Notes under the pieces: model-generated
What the model saw: only the letters and a program-made list of their open reading frames with translations
Databases searched by the model: none
What the model was told of the DNA's origin: nothing
Shown: positions 47,444-57,254 of the stretch, one piece after another
Layout: each line of letters opens with the position of its first letter
How positions within the stretch are numbered: the stretch's first letter is position 1
Program-made: the position numbers and the translations under genes
Source of the DNA: Gammaproteobacteria bacterium
Lineage (GTDB): Bacteria; Pseudomonadota; Gammaproteobacteria; Steroidobacterales; Steroidobacteraceae
Direction of reading: 5' to 3'
Length of the DNA: 64,000 nt
Assembly (NCBI GenBank): GCA_016882265.1
Contig: VGVB01000002.1
Location: 1-64,000 of the forward strand

Positions 47444-48154
47444 TCAGGACCCGCCCGCCGCGGGGAAGCTGCGGGCCCAGGGCCCGACCGAGGCCAGGGG
47501 CCGGAGCGTGAACGCGTCGTGCTTGCGAGACTCGTAGCCGGCGCGCGCCTTGCGGTCCGCAAAATCGAAGGTGTGGGCCAACGTGTGGTGGTGCGACAGC
47601 GAGCCGCGGTCGTCGTAGTACTCGACCACCAGCCAGCAACCAGGGTCGTCGAAGAGGTAGAAATCCGCGTACAGGAATCCCGGCTCCCCGGCCGCGATGC
47701 GCTCGCCCTGGGCGTGCAGGATGGGCATGAACTCCGCCTGGTACTCCGGTTTCGGAAATACGCGGACGAAGGCGCCGCAGGGTTGGCAGCCGGCTCGGAG
47801 GACGCGGCGCAGGGGCTGCGGCGGGGATGCTGCGCCGCCGTCGGCCGGCCGGGCCATTGCCGGCGGTGCGGACATCAGCGGCCGGATCCGTTCCTCGGTG
47901 CTTTCCGGCTCGAGCAGATCGCAGCGCGCCGCCGCCCAGTCGAGACCGTGCCGGCTCGTCGCCTGGCGCGCGCGGGCTGCACCGTCACGGTACATCTCGA
48001 CGAGCACGAATTTGCCGGGATGCTTCGTGCCGTGCTGGTCGGCGTACAGCAGGTCCGGGTCAGCGGCAATGGCATCGAGGTAGGACTGCAGCGCCTGCCA
48101 CAGTCGGTCGTCCAGGCCCTCTCGCGCGAACAGGACGGAACTGGCCCCTTCCAC
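47444..48154 (-). CDS. Putative antibiotic-biosynthesis-monooxygenase (ABM) type protein, two ferredoxin-like domains
   Basis: DQHGTKHPGKFVLVEMYRDGAARARQATSRHG and a second module YQAEFMPILHAQGERIAAGEPGFLYADFYLFDDPGCWLVVEYYDDRGSLSHHH. Confidence 0.55.
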   Translation of the reverse strand: MEGASSVLFAREGLDDRLWQALQSYLDAIAADPDLLYADQHGTKHPGKFVLVEMYRDGAARARQATSRHGLDWAAARCDLLEPESTEERIRPLMSAPPAMARPADGGAASPPQPLRRVLRAGCQPCGAFVRVFPKPEYQAEFMPILHAQGERIAAGEPGFLYADFYLFDDPGCWLVVEYYDDRGSLSHHHTLAHTFDFADRKARAGYESRKHDAFTLRPLASVGPWARSFPAAGGS

Positions 48155-48463
48155 CGCCCATTCCCTCCCCGCCGGCGCCCCGGGTCCGGTCGGCGCAGTC
48201 TAGCGCGCGAGCTGGACGAACGCGCGCACGACCAGGATCTTCACCTCGTCCTCGCCTTGCCCCGGGGTAGGGCAACAGATCTCTTGCACTTCCTTTGGCG
48301 GCAGCCCGGTCGGGCTTCGGGCCGCCGCCTCCTGATCTTGCTTCGCCGAGTTGAGCAGCCGCGCCCACCTTGCGCTGCCCCGGCCCGAACCGCCAGAATT
48401 GCGGCCCAACGCCCAATCGTCCGGGCCGGACGCGGGTACCGGACCTCCCCTCTGGAGATCCCG

Positions 48464-50671
48464 ATGAAACAGCAGCTTCTCGCGGTATGTCTCGCCATGT
48501 CCTTGCCCATGCTTGATGCGTGCACCACCTCCGCCGTCACGACCACCGGCCACGGCGATCCGGCCGCCTGGCAGGCCGCGCAGGCCGAGGTCGCGCGGCT
48601 CACCGAACTCGCCAACCAGGACCCGCTGCTGCGGCCGTGGAGCGGACCCTACGGTGGCGTGCCACCCTGGGGCCAGGCGCGGGTCGAACTGCTCGCGCCA
48701 GCGCTCGAACGCGGCATCGCGCTGCAGGATGCCGAGGTCCAGGCGATCGCCGTTAACCCGGCGGCGCCGACCTTCGACAACACGCTCGCCGCGCTGCAGA
48801 ACGGCGGCCGCCACCTCGATCGCGCGACGACGATCTTCGGCGTGATGACCGACAACCTCAGCAACGAGCAGGTGCAGAAAGTCGAGGCCGAATGGTCGCC
48901 GCGCCTGGCCGCCGCGTCCGATCGCATTACCTTCAACCGGGCGCTGTTCCAGCGCCTTGCCCGCCTGTACCAGGACCGGGCCGGCCTCGCGCTCGACGCC
49001 GACCAGCTCCGCCTGCTCGAGCGCACTCACGATCAGTTCGTGCGTGCCGGCGCCGCGGCAACACCGGAACAGCAGCAGCGCCTCGGCGCCATCAATGAGG
49101 AACTGGCGGCGCACTTCGCCGAGTTCGGCCGCCGCCTGCTGGCCGACGAGAACACCGCCAGCTTCATCAGCGACCGCGCCGGCCTCGCCGGTCTGCCGGA
49201 CAACATCGTCCAGGCGCTCGCTGCCGCCGCCGCCGAGCGCGACCGGCCCGGCCAGTGGGCCGTGGTCAACACCCGCTCCAGCGTCGATCCGTTCCTGACC
49301 TTCGCCCACAACCGCGCGCTGCGCGAACAGGTCTGGCGCGCGTTCAAGAACCGCGGCGACAACGGCGACGCCAACGACACCAACCAGGTGATCGCCGATA
49401 TCCTGCGGCTGCGCGCCGAGCGCGCGCAGATTCTCGGCTTCCCGACCCATGCGCACCTGCGCATGGCCGACACGATGGCCGGCACACCGCAGCGCGCCCG
49501 TGAGCTGATGCTGCGCGTCTGGCCGGCCGCGGTGGCGCGCGTCCGCGAGGAGGTCGCCGACATGCAGTCGATCGCCGACCGCCAGGGCGCGGGGCTCACC
49601 ATCGAGCCGTGGGATTACCTCCATTACGCCGAGCAGGTGCGCCGCGATCGCTACGACCTCGACCAGAACGAGCTGCGCCAGTACTTCGAACTGGACCACA
49701 TGACCAGCGCCGCATTTCACATGGCCAACCAGCTCTACGGGCTCAGCTTCCGCGAGATCACCGGCACGGTGCCGGTGTTTGAACCGGGCGTGCGGGTCTG
49801 GGAAGTCACCGACCGCGACCGGTCATTCGTCGGGCTGTTCTACGGCGACTACTTCGCCCGCGCCGGCAAACGTTCCGGCGCCTGGATGAACACCTACCGT
49901 TCGCGTGAGACGTTCACCGGCACCGTCTTCCACACGATCGCTTCGAACAACAACAACTTCGTGCGCGGTGCCGCCGGCGAGCCGGTGCTGATTTCGCTCG
50001 ACGATGCCGAGACGCTGTTCCACGAATTCGGCCACGCGATCCACTACCTGGTATCGGCAGTCCGCTATCCCGGCCTCGGCACCGTGCCGCGCGACTACGT
50101 CGAGTACCCGAGCCAGGTGCACGAGCACTGGGTGCTGACCCGGCCGATCCTCGATGGCTTCGCCCGCCACCACCAGACCGGCGCAGCGATGCCGCAGGCG
50201 CTGGTCGAGCGCGTGCACGCGGCGGCCACGTTCAATCAGGGCTACATCACGGTCGAGTACCTGTCGGCGGCGCTGGTCGACATGGCGCTGCATGACCGGC
50301 CGGACGCCGTGACCGACATCGACGCCTTCGAGAGCGCGACACTGGCTGCGATCGGTATGCCGCGCGAGATCGCGATGCGCCACCGGCTGCCGCAGTTCGC
50401 CCATCTGTTCTCGAGCGACTCGTACTCAGCCGGTTACTACTCCTATCTCTGGTCCGAGGTCATGGACGCCGACACCTGGGAGTACTTCGAATCCACCGGC
50501 AACGTGTTCGACCCGCAGGTCGCGGCGGGCATGCGCAGCATCATCCTCGCCGAGGGCAATTCCTCCGACCGGGCCGAGGCCTACCGGCGCTTCCGCGGCA
50601 GGGATCCGGATGTCAACGCGCTGCTGCGCGTGCGCGGCTTCCCGACCGGGCCGGCCGGCGGCGGGCGCTGA
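48464..50671 (+). CDS. M3 family metallopeptidase (peptidyl-dipeptidase Dcp-like), lipoprotein
   Basis: Lipobox MKQQLLAVCLAMSLPMLDACTTS; LFHEFGHAIHYLV zinc motif. Confidence 0.93.
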   Translation: MKQQLLAVCLAMSLPMLDACTTSAVTTTGHGDPAAWQAAQAEVARLTELANQDPLLRPWSGPYGGVPPWGQARVELLAPALERGIALQDAEVQAIAVNPAAPTFDNTLAALQNGGRHLDRATTIFGVMTDNLSNEQVQKVEAEWSPRLAAASDRITFNRALFQRLARLYQDRAGLALDADQLRLLERTHDQFVRAGAAATPEQQQRLGAINEELAAHFAEFGRRLLADENTASFISDRAGLAGLPDNIVQALAAAAAERDRPGQWAVVNTRSSVDPFLTFAHNRALREQVWRAFKNRGDNGDANDTNQVIADILRLRAERAQILGFPTHAHLRMADTMAGTPQRARELMLRVWPAAVARVREEVADMQSIADRQGAGLTIEPWDYLHYAEQVRRDRYDLDQNELRQYFELDHMTSAAFHMANQLYGLSFREITGTVPVFEPGVRVWEVTDRDRSFVGLFYGDYFARAGKRSGAWMNTYRSRETFTGTVFHTIASNNNNFVRGAAGEPVLISLDDAETLFHEFGHAIHYLVSAVRYPGLGTVPRDYVEYPSQVHEHWVLTRPILDGFARHHQTGAAMPQALVERVHAAATFNQGYITVEYLSAALVDMALHDRPDAVTDIDAFESATLAAIGMPREIAMRHRLPQFAHLFSSDSYSAGYYSYLWSEVMDADTWEYFESTGNVFDPQVAAGMRSIILAEGNSSDRAEAYRRFRGRDPDVNALLRVRGFPTGPAGGGR

Positions 50672-50695
50672 GCGCTGCGTTCTCGCGACATTGTC

Positions 50696-51202
50696 ATGAA
50701 CGACCCGCAGGGCCGGCCTCAAACCGGCGGTTTCACGCGGCCGGTCGATGATCGCTACCTGGAGGACTACCAGCCCGGCGCGGTCCATCGTTTCGGCGGC
50801 GTGCGCGTCGGCGAACAGGAGATCATCGAATTCGCCCGCCGCTACGACCCCCAGGATTTCCACACCGACCCGGTCAAGGCGGCACGGACCGGGTTCGGCG
50901 GCCTGATCGCCAGCGGCTGGATGACCTGTGGACTCATGATGCGCATGTACGTCGAGCAGTACCTCTCGCACAACGCCAGTCTGGCCTCGCCGGGGATCGA
51001 CGAGCTGCGCTGGCTGAAACCCGTGCGCCCGAACGACGTGCTCGGCATGCGGATCACGGTCGTCGATGCCAGGCGGTCGGCGTCGAAGCCGGACCGGGGA
51101 ATCGTGCGCTCCGGGATCGAGGTCCTCAATCAGCGTGACGAGGTCGTCATGACCATGACGGCGATCAACCTGATCGGCTGCCGCAACCCAGCCGGCGCAT
51201 AG
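50696..51202 (+). CDS. MaoC-like hydratase/dehydratase
   Basis: YLEDYQPGAVHRFGGVRVGEQEIIEFARRYDPQDFHTDPVKAARTGFGGLIASGWMTCGLMMRM. Confidence 0.92.
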   Translation: MNDPQGRPQTGGFTRPVDDRYLEDYQPGAVHRFGGVRVGEQEIIEFARRYDPQDFHTDPVKAARTGFGGLIASGWMTCGLMMRMYVEQYLSHNASLASPGIDELRWLKPVRPNDVLGMRITVVDARRSASKPDRGIVRSGIEVLNQRDEVVMTMTAINLIGCRNPAGA

Positions 51203-51229
51203 TGCCGAGCGCGGCCGGGTTGCAGCCGT

Positions 51230-51781
51230 TCAGCCCTGCCTGCGTGCCACCCGCCGCTGTCGCGACCAACGGCGGATCTCGCGGATTCCGCCGGCATCGA
51301 TGCCGAGCGACTCGAGGAAATCCTGGTGCGCCTCGGGCGCGCGCCGTTCGAACTCGACATGCCAGCGGCGCATATCCGCCTCAGTGAGCCCGGTGCTGCG
51401 CAGCAGCGCGGTCCATGACTGCCGGGTCAGGATCCGCGTGCGCCGCCGCGCTCGCGGATTATTGAGCAGGCGCACGATGACCTGCTGCTGGCGGCGCAGC
51501 GCAGCGATCTCGCCGTTGATGCCGGCGAGGCGCTCCTCCAGCACCTGCCCGACTTCCGGATGGAACGGCTGTCCGGCGAGCACCCGGCCGATGCTGGCCA
51601 GCGGCAGCCCGGCTTCGCGGTACAGCGCAATCCGCGCGAGCCGCTCGACGTCGGCCGGCGTGTACAGGCGGTAGTTGCCGTCGCTGCGCCCGCTCGGCCG
51701 CAGCAGGCCGATGCGGTCGTAGTACAGCAGCGAGCTGCGCGACAGGCCGAACTGCCGCGCCAGCCGGCCGATCGTCAGCAT
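51230..51781 (-). CDS. MerR family transcriptional regulator
   Basis: MLTIGRLARQFGLSRSSLLYYDRIGLLRPSGRSDGNYRLYTPADVERLARIALYREAGLPLASIGRVL; the ORF may start at 51817. Confidence 0.9.
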   Translation of the reverse strand: MLTIGRLARQFGLSRSSLLYYDRIGLLRPSGRSDGNYRLYTPADVERLARIALYREAGLPLASIGRVLAGQPFHPEVGQVLEERLAGINGEIAALRRQQQVIVRLLNNPRARRRTRILTRQSWTALLRSTGLTEADMRRWHVEFERRAPEAHQDFLESLGIDAGGIREIRRWSRQRRVARRQG

Positions 51782-51803
51782 GCCCGCGGCCGCGCCGGCA
51801 CGG

Positions 51804-52226
51804 TCAAACCGTCGCAACGTTCATCCCGAGTAACCTGGCACTCTCGATCATCGCGTCGTCGAGGCAGAGAATCCCCCGGGCTCCAAGACTCACGGCGACG
51901 GCGAGGTGCAACGCGTCGCCCGCCCGCAGCTTGAGGGCGCGGTCACCGGCCAGCTCGGCGGCGCGGCGGAACTCCTCGCGTCCGGGCACGGCCACCGTGC
52001 AATACTTCTGCGCGAATTCGTGGACCCGCGCGGTGGCCTGTTGCGCCAGTCTGACCGCCGCATGGCCGGTGCGCACCTTGATCGCGGCAGCCGACGCGAA
52101 CTCGACCAGCGACCACTCGCTGATCGCCAGCCGCTCACCCGAGGATTCGAGCCAGGCGATGACAGCTTCGCTCCTCGGCTCGCGGATGAAGATCGGAACG
52201 AGCGCGCTGGTATCGACGTAGATCAT
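51804..52226 (-). CDS. PIN-domain toxin (VapC-like)
   Basis: MIYVDTSALVPIFIREPRSEAVIAWLESSGERLAISEWSLVEFASA...LKLRAGDALHLAVAVSLGARGILCLDDAMIESARLLGM. Confidence 0.9.
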   Translation of the reverse strand: MIYVDTSALVPIFIREPRSEAVIAWLESSGERLAISEWSLVEFASAAAIKVRTGHAAVRLAQQATARVHEFAQKYCTVAVPGREEFRRAAELAGDRALKLRAGDALHLAVAVSLGARGILCLDDAMIESARLLGMNVATV

Positions 52227-52495
52227 CAGTAGCGTGCGGCGCCGCGCATGTCTCCAACCACCGGCGCTGTCACCTCCTGGCGGCCGAGGAACTGGCGCAG
52301 GCGGCGCGACTCGCGCTTGTCGACGACCCGGCCTTCCGGGGCGAGCACCAGGCGCCCGTCGGTCGAGACCTCCGCAATGAGGGTATCGCCCTCGCCCACA
52401 CCGATCTTCCTGGCCGACGCAGCCGGCAGGCGTACCGCGAGGCTGTTGCCCCACTTGGACACCGTAAGTTCCACCGGCACGCCCTTAGTCGCCAT
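52226..52495 (-). CDS. AbrB/MazE family antitoxin
   Basis: ELTVSKWGNSLAVRLPAASARKIGVGEGDTLIAEVSTDGRLVL; abuts a PIN toxin. Confidence 0.9.
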   Translation of the reverse strand: MATKGVPVELTVSKWGNSLAVRLPAASARKIGVGEGDTLIAEVSTDGRLVLAPEGRVVDKRESRRLRQFLGRQEVTAPVVGDMRGAARY

Positions 52496-52556
52496 GTCGC
52501 TTCCTTGATGTCTCTACGCGTGTCTACATCGTACGCGCCGGCACGGACCCGGTCAA

Positions 52557-53054
52557 TCATCGCCGAGCAGCATCGCCGAGCATCGTGCCCGTGTCGAGAT
52601 AATGCTGCAGCAACGCCTGCATGCCGTCCAGCATGTGCCGGAAATCGCTCTCGCGCAGCGCCTCGATCTGCCGGTTGCCGGCCGGGTTCAGGCCGGTGAT
52701 GACCTGCCGCCAGCGCAGGCGCACCTCGCCCGGCGGCGCGGGCAGCGCCTCGATGTCGTAGACCATCGCACGCAGCGCGTTGGTGCGGACGAAGCGGATC
52801 GCGGCCTCCGGCTCATAGCGGGCCACCACCCAGACGTCGCTGCCGTTCTCGGTCGTGAACACGCCGCCGTCCTCGATGCGGCCGGAATCGAGCCGGACGA
52901 TCTGACACTGCCAGGCCGGCAGGTACTCGAATTCGCGCACCGGGCAGAGCAGCGGGAACACCGCCCCGATCGCCGCCCGATAGGTCTGTGTGTGGGTGAA
53001 ACAGACCCGGCTGCCGGTAAACGGCGCCGGTCCTGAAGCCGTGGACTGCTGCAT
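52557..53054 (-). CDS. SRPBCC-like protein
   Basis: TYRAAIGAVFPLLCPVREFEYLPAWQCQIVRLDSGRIEDGGVFTTENGSDVWVVARYEPEAAIRFVRTNALRAMVYDIEALPAPPGEVRLRWRQVITGLNPAGN. Confidence 0.7.
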   Translation of the reverse strand: MQQSTASGPAPFTGSRVCFTHTQTYRAAIGAVFPLLCPVREFEYLPAWQCQIVRLDSGRIEDGGVFTTENGSDVWVVARYEPEAAIRFVRTNALRAMVYDIEALPAPPGEVRLRWRQVITGLNPAGNRQIEALRESDFRHMLDGMQALLQHYLDTGTMLGDAARR

Positions 53055-53113
53055 GACATTCTCCCGGAAACGCGGCTGACCGGGGCAGTCTGCAGTGTGA
53101 AGCTGTAGTCAGG

Positions 53114-54754
53114 TCAAGCGCCGGCCGGCGGCTCCAGATAGCGTCCGGCCTGGCGGTCCCAGGTGCGCTCGTTGAAGGGCCGTTCCCGCAGCCGCACCTT
53201 CTGCACCCGCAGCGTCGCCTCGGTGCGCGGCAGTTCGGCGACGACTTCAACGTAGCGCGGCACCATGAAGCGCGGCATGCGCGTCGCCAGGTCATCGAGC
53301 AGCGCCGCCGGCGCGAGGTCCGCGCCGGGACGGACGATCACGCAGATCTTGATCTCGTCCTCACCGAACTCGGACGGCACGCCGATCGCGGCGGACTGCA
53401 GCACGGCCGGGTGCGCATTGACCAAGGCCTCGACCTCGAACGAGGACACGTTCTCGCCGCGCCGGCGCAGCGCGTCCTTCAACCGATCGACGAAGTACAG
53501 GTTGCCCTGCGCATCGCGGCGGAACACGTCGCCGGTATGGAACCAGCCATTGCGCCAGGCCGTCGCGGTCGCCTCCGGCCGGCCGAAGTAGCCGCAGTTC
53601 AGGCCCCACGGCAGCCGCGAGCGCAGCACCAGTTCCCCCGGTTCGCCGTCGGCCACGTCGTAATCGTTGGCGTCGACGATGCGCGCCTCGTAGGCCGGCA
53701 CGATACGGCCGCAGCTCCGGTAGTTGCCGGTGACGTCGGCCATGTAGGGCGCGCTGCCGATCGGCGCACCGGTCTCGGTCATGCCGAAATTGGTCTGCAC
53801 CTGCACGCCGAAGCGGGCCTTGAACTCCTCGATGCGCGGAATGATCGGGATCATCGCCACGCGCCGCAGCGGCCCGGCGGCGTCATCGGGCCGCGGCTCG
53901 CGCGCCAGCAGCCACTCGGCCATCGCCGGCACCATCGCGACGAAGGTGCAGCCGAAACGGCGAATATCGTCCCAGAATGCATCGGTGCGGAACGACTCGC
54001 GCAGCACGACCGAACCGCCGGCCTGAATCGTCGTCTGCGCCATCGACTTGCCGCCCGTGTGAAACATCGGAAACGGGTCGTAGGTGATGTCGTCGGGTCC
54101 GATGTGACAACCGGTCGTACCGTACGAATCGGCCCATAGCCCCCACGGGATCAGCACGCCCTTCGAGGGCCCGGTCGTGCCGGAAGTGTAGATCATCGTC
54201 GAGAGGTCATGGCGTGCCGGCGGCATCAGCTCGGTCGCCGGCATCACGCCCGCGAACAGCTCCGCGCCAGCCACGAGTCGGAACGGCAGCGCCGGCGCCG
54301 CCAGCGGATGGTCCGGAACGATGATCGCCCGGATGTCACGCAGTTCCGCGGCCACTGCCGCGATCGCCGGCAGAAAGCGCGCGGCGATCACCAGGTGACT
54401 GGCCGCCGCGTCGTTGATCACGTAGGCGAGCATGCGGCCGTGGAACTGCTGGTTGACCGGCGTCTCGATCGCGCGCAGCCAGGCGAGGCCGAGCCAGCAG
54501 GCCAGCGAGTCGATGGGATCCGGCAACATCACCACGACGCGGCTGCCGGCGACCACACCCTGCCGTCGCAGCGCTGCCGCCCAGGTCAGCACGCTGTCCT
54601 GAAAGGCCGCGCAACTCAGCCCGCGGCCGGCGACATCGCGCAGCAGGATCGCATCCGGCGTGCGCCGCGCGCGGTCGGCGACGATCGCCGGGAAAGTGTC
54701 CATCGGCGTGTACTGCGGGCGGCCGACACCGCCCCCGGCGCGCGCCTGCGTCAT
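53114..54754 (-). CDS. AMP-forming acyl-CoA ligase (crotonobetaine/carnitine-CoA ligase-like)
   Basis: MDTFPAIVADRARRTPDAILLRDVAGRGLSCAAFQDSVLTWAAALRRQGV; MIYTSGTTGPSKGVLIPWG; RLKDALRRRGENVSSFEVE. Confidence 0.88.
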   Translation of the reverse strand: MTQARAGGGVGRPQYTPMDTFPAIVADRARRTPDAILLRDVAGRGLSCAAFQDSVLTWAAALRRQGVVAGSRVVVMLPDPIDSLACWLGLAWLRAIETPVNQQFHGRMLAYVINDAAASHLVIAARFLPAIAAVAAELRDIRAIIVPDHPLAAPALPFRLVAGAELFAGVMPATELMPPARHDLSTMIYTSGTTGPSKGVLIPWGLWADSYGTTGCHIGPDDITYDPFPMFHTGGKSMAQTTIQAGGSVVLRESFRTDAFWDDIRRFGCTFVAMVPAMAEWLLAREPRPDDAAGPLRRVAMIPIIPRIEEFKARFGVQVQTNFGMTETGAPIGSAPYMADVTGNYRSCGRIVPAYEARIVDANDYDVADGEPGELVLRSRLPWGLNCGYFGRPEATATAWRNGWFHTGDVFRRDAQGNLYFVDRLKDALRRRGENVSSFEVEALVNAHPAVLQSAAIGVPSEFGEDEIKICVIVRPGADLAPAALLDDLATRMPRFMVPRYVEVVAELPRTEATLRVQKVRLRERPFNERTWDRQAGRYLEPPAGA

Positions 54755-55512
54755 TCCGCGCCGGCCTCCGCCGCGGCGAGCGCGGCGCCAAGCGCAACGG
54801 CATCGTCCGGACCGGCGGTCTCGAGGTGGATCGCGGCCCGCTTCTCGGCGCGCAGTGCGCCCGCCGGGCGCGCGGCGATCCGCGCCGCCAGTTCCTGCGC
54901 CCGGATTTCGAGCCGGGCGTCGGGCACGACCTCGTTGACAAGGCAATGGCGGCGCGCCTCGCGCGCATCGAACAGCCAGCCGGTCTGCACCAGCCAGTGC
55001 ACGGCCGCCAGCGGGATCTGCCGGGTCAGGCGCGACACCAGCGCCTCGGCCGAGCCGAGCCCGGCATGGATGTCCGGGAAGCCGAAGCGCGCGTTGTCGG
55101 CGGCGATACGCAGGTCCGTGTGCAGCCCGAGCAGCACGAGGCCGAGGCCAAGGCAGTCACCGCGCACGGCGGCCACGACCGGTTTGACGGTGCGCTGCGC
55201 CAGCAACGTGCGCCAGGCGATCCACGGCGACAGCGGCTGCTGCGCGCCCGGATAGACGTAGTGACGGGCGACACCTTGGAGCGTCTGCAGATCATCGAGC
55301 AGCACCGCGCTCGCCGCGGCATCCCAGCCGACACTGAACGAGCCGTGGCCCGCACCGCGCAGGATCATGACGCGGATCGATGGGTCGGCGTCGCAGGCGC
55401 TGAGCGCCGCGTGCAGTTCGACACACAGCTCCGGCGTCAGGGCGTTGCCCGCATCCGCACCCGCAATCGCCAGCGTGGCGATGCCCCCGGCTGCTTCCCG
55501 CAGGATCGGCAT
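54751..55512 (-). CDS. Enoyl-CoA hydratase/isomerase family protein
   Basis: Crotonase fold: MILRGAGHGSFSVGWD...KPVVAAVRGDCLGLGLVLLGLHTDLRIAADNARFGFPDIHAGL. Confidence 0.88.
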   Translation of the reverse strand: MPILREAAGGIATLAIAGADAGNALTPELCVELHAALSACDADPSIRVMILRGAGHGSFSVGWDAAASAVLLDDLQTLQGVARHYVYPGAQQPLSPWIAWRTLLAQRTVKPVVAAVRGDCLGLGLVLLGLHTDLRIAADNARFGFPDIHAGLGSAEALVSRLTRQIPLAAVHWLVQTGWLFDAREARRHCLVNEVVPDARLEIRAQELAARIAARPAGALRAEKRAAIHLETAGPDDAVALGAALAAAEAGAE

Positions 55513-56294
55513 CAGCCCTCCACCGCACGCCGGCCCACGGCCGCGCGCGCCGCCGCGACCGTGTCCCGGTCGAAGGCGTTGAGCGCGGCGAGCATCGCGC
55601 CATAGTCCACGGCCTGGCGGTGCGTCGCAGTCTCGCCGCGCAGCATCGCCCACTTCTCCGCGCGCAGCGACAGCGGTGGCGCCGCGGCGATCCGTTCGGC
55701 GATCTCCTGCGCGCGGATCATGACCTGCTCGTCCGGCACCACCTCGTTCACATAGCCAAGCCGGTGCGCGGTGGCAGCGTCGAGGAACTCGCCGGTCGTG
55801 GACATCCACATCATCGCGGCGTACGGCAACTGGTACGGCAGCCGGCACATGACCGTCGCGCCGGCCAGCGCGCGCTTCATCTCGGTGAACCCGAACCTGG
55901 CGCTGGTGCCGGCGATGCGGATGTCGGTGTTCATGCCGAACAGGCACATACCGACGCCCAGGCACCAGCCGCGCACGGCCCCGATCACCGGTGTCAGCAG
56001 GCGCCGGTACGTCAGCACCGGCGGTCCGCGGTGATAGAACGGCCCGGAGTCGTAGTTCAGTCGATCCTCGTCCGCTTTGAACGACTCCAGCCCGACCTTG
56101 AGGTTGTAGCCGGCGCAGAAGTGCTTCTCGCCGGCGCCGCGCAGGATCACGACCCGGACGTCCGGGTTGGCGGCGAGCTCGACGTACTTCGCGTCGAGGT
56201 CGTACAGCAGCGGGTAGTCGAGCGGATTCAGCTCGTTGGCGCCGCCGAGCGACAGCGTGGCGATGTGCCGGTCGATCGTGAGTTCGATCGCCAT
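55512..56294 (-). CDS. Enoyl-CoA hydratase/isomerase family protein
   Basis: VVILRGAGEKHFCAGYNLKVGLESFKADEDRL...PVIGAVRGWCLGVGMCLFGMNTDIRIAGTSARFGFTEMKRALAG. Confidence 0.9.
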   Translation of the reverse strand: MAIELTIDRHIATLSLGGANELNPLDYPLLYDLDAKYVELAANPDVRVVILRGAGEKHFCAGYNLKVGLESFKADEDRLNYDSGPFYHRGPPVLTYRRLLTPVIGAVRGWCLGVGMCLFGMNTDIRIAGTSARFGFTEMKRALAGATVMCRLPYQLPYAAMMWMSTTGEFLDAATAHRLGYVNEVVPDEQVMIRAQEIAERIAAAPPLSLRAEKWAMLRGETATHRQAVDYGAMLAALNAFDRDTVAAARAAVGRRAVEG

Positions 56295-56297
56295 CGC

Positions 56298-57041
56298 TCA
56301 GTCCTCCCGGCCGAAACGCCAGAACTGCGGCTCGCGCTTCTCGACCCAGGAAGCCACGCCTTCGAGGCCGTCCGGGTGGCGGTGCGTCATGCAGTCGAAA
56401 GCCCAGCCGAAGTACACGGCATCCGCGGCGTTCAACTGTTCGCAGGCGAGGACCGCCGTCTTCTCCAGCCGGGTCGTGAACGGCGGCAGCCGGTCCACCT
56501 GTGCGGCGACGCCGAGCGCCCGGGCCAGCACCCCGGCATCGGCTACGACCTCGGTGATCAGGCCGATGCGCAGCGCCTCGGCGGCATCGATCGGCTCCCC
56601 GGCCAGCAGCATCGCCATCAGCGGTGCATACGGCATCTGCTGCAGCAGCCGCGAGCGCGCCAGCAGCGTACCGAGACCATCGTCGTCCGGAAAACCGAAG
56701 CGCGCGCCGGCGCCGGCGATCCGCACATCGCTGGCCTGGGCGACGACCACCAGCGCTTCGCCGAAACAATCGCCGGTGATCGCGGCGATGACCGGCTTCA
56801 CCGGCCGGGCGATCGGCGGGCGCGCGGCGGCGGGCCACCTCCTGGCGCCGGCGCCGACATACGCCTCGCTGGCGCCACACAGGACACAGACCGTGGCCGC
56901 CGGATCGTCATCGAACGCCGCGAGCTGCGCGTTCAGTTCGCCGCCGAGTCCCGCATCCGATCGGTCGCGCGAGCTGCCGCCCGCGATCGTGATCGTCGCA
57001 ACACCGCCATCCCGTTCGTAGTGCACCGTCACTCGCAGCAT
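56298..57041 (-). CDS. Enoyl-CoA hydratase/isomerase family protein
   Basis: VTVHYERDGGVATITIAG...VCVLCGASEAYVGAGARRW...KPVIAAITGDCFGEALVVVAQASDVRIAGAGARFGFPDDDGLG. Confidence 0.85.
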   Translation of the reverse strand: MLRVTVHYERDGGVATITIAGGSSRDRSDAGLGGELNAQLAAFDDDPAATVCVLCGASEAYVGAGARRWPAAARPPIARPVKPVIAAITGDCFGEALVVVAQASDVRIAGAGARFGFPDDDGLGTLLARSRLLQQMPYAPLMAMLLAGEPIDAAEALRIGLITEVVADAGVLARALGVAAQVDRLPPFTTRLEKTAVLACEQLNAADAVYFGWAFDCMTHRHPDGLEGVASWVEKREPQFWRFGRED

Positions 57042-57099
57042 CCTCCTGATCGCCAGTGGCGGCTCCGGGCCATTGAAGCAGCCCGCCGGAGACCGCAGC

Positions 57100-57188
57100 C
57101 ACTGGCAGTTCTGCCAGCCCGTGACCGGCGCTTCAGACCGCGAGGATCACCCGCAGCACGCGCTCGAAGTTGCCACCGATGATCCCGC
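57100..57188. repeat. Direct repeat copy 1 (~89 bp) left of the DUF4143 ATPase gene
   Basis: About 82/89 identical to 58434-58522 (78 bp core from 57111 with 3 mismatches). Confidence 0.9.
57102..57117. promoter_or_regulatory. Lux-box-like palindrome upstream of the enoyl-CoA hydratase operon
   Basis: CTGGCAGTTCTGCCAG: CT-N12-AG with perfect 7-bp arms, centred about 68 bp upstream of the start at 57041. Confidence 0.65.
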
Positions 57189-57254
57189 GCAGAATGGGCT
57201 CGAATAAAGTGTCAATCCAATATACAATCTATTCACATGTGGTGAGATGGGCTT

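Noticed and set aside
46877-48463. Long N-terminal extension of the M3 peptidase ORF
   Set aside because: Spurious upstream frame overlapping the ABM-like gene. The true start is the lipoprotein signal ATG at 48464.
49769-49781. GGTGCCGGTGTTT inside the M3 peptidase gene
   Set aside because: Resembles the REP head but encodes ordinary residues (TVPVFEPGV) and lacks the TACGGTTCGGTT tail; taken as chance.
57205-57254. CACATGTG palindrome as operator of the DUF4143 gene
   Set aside because: Single 8-bp palindrome in an AT-rich leader; too short and unreplicated to support.
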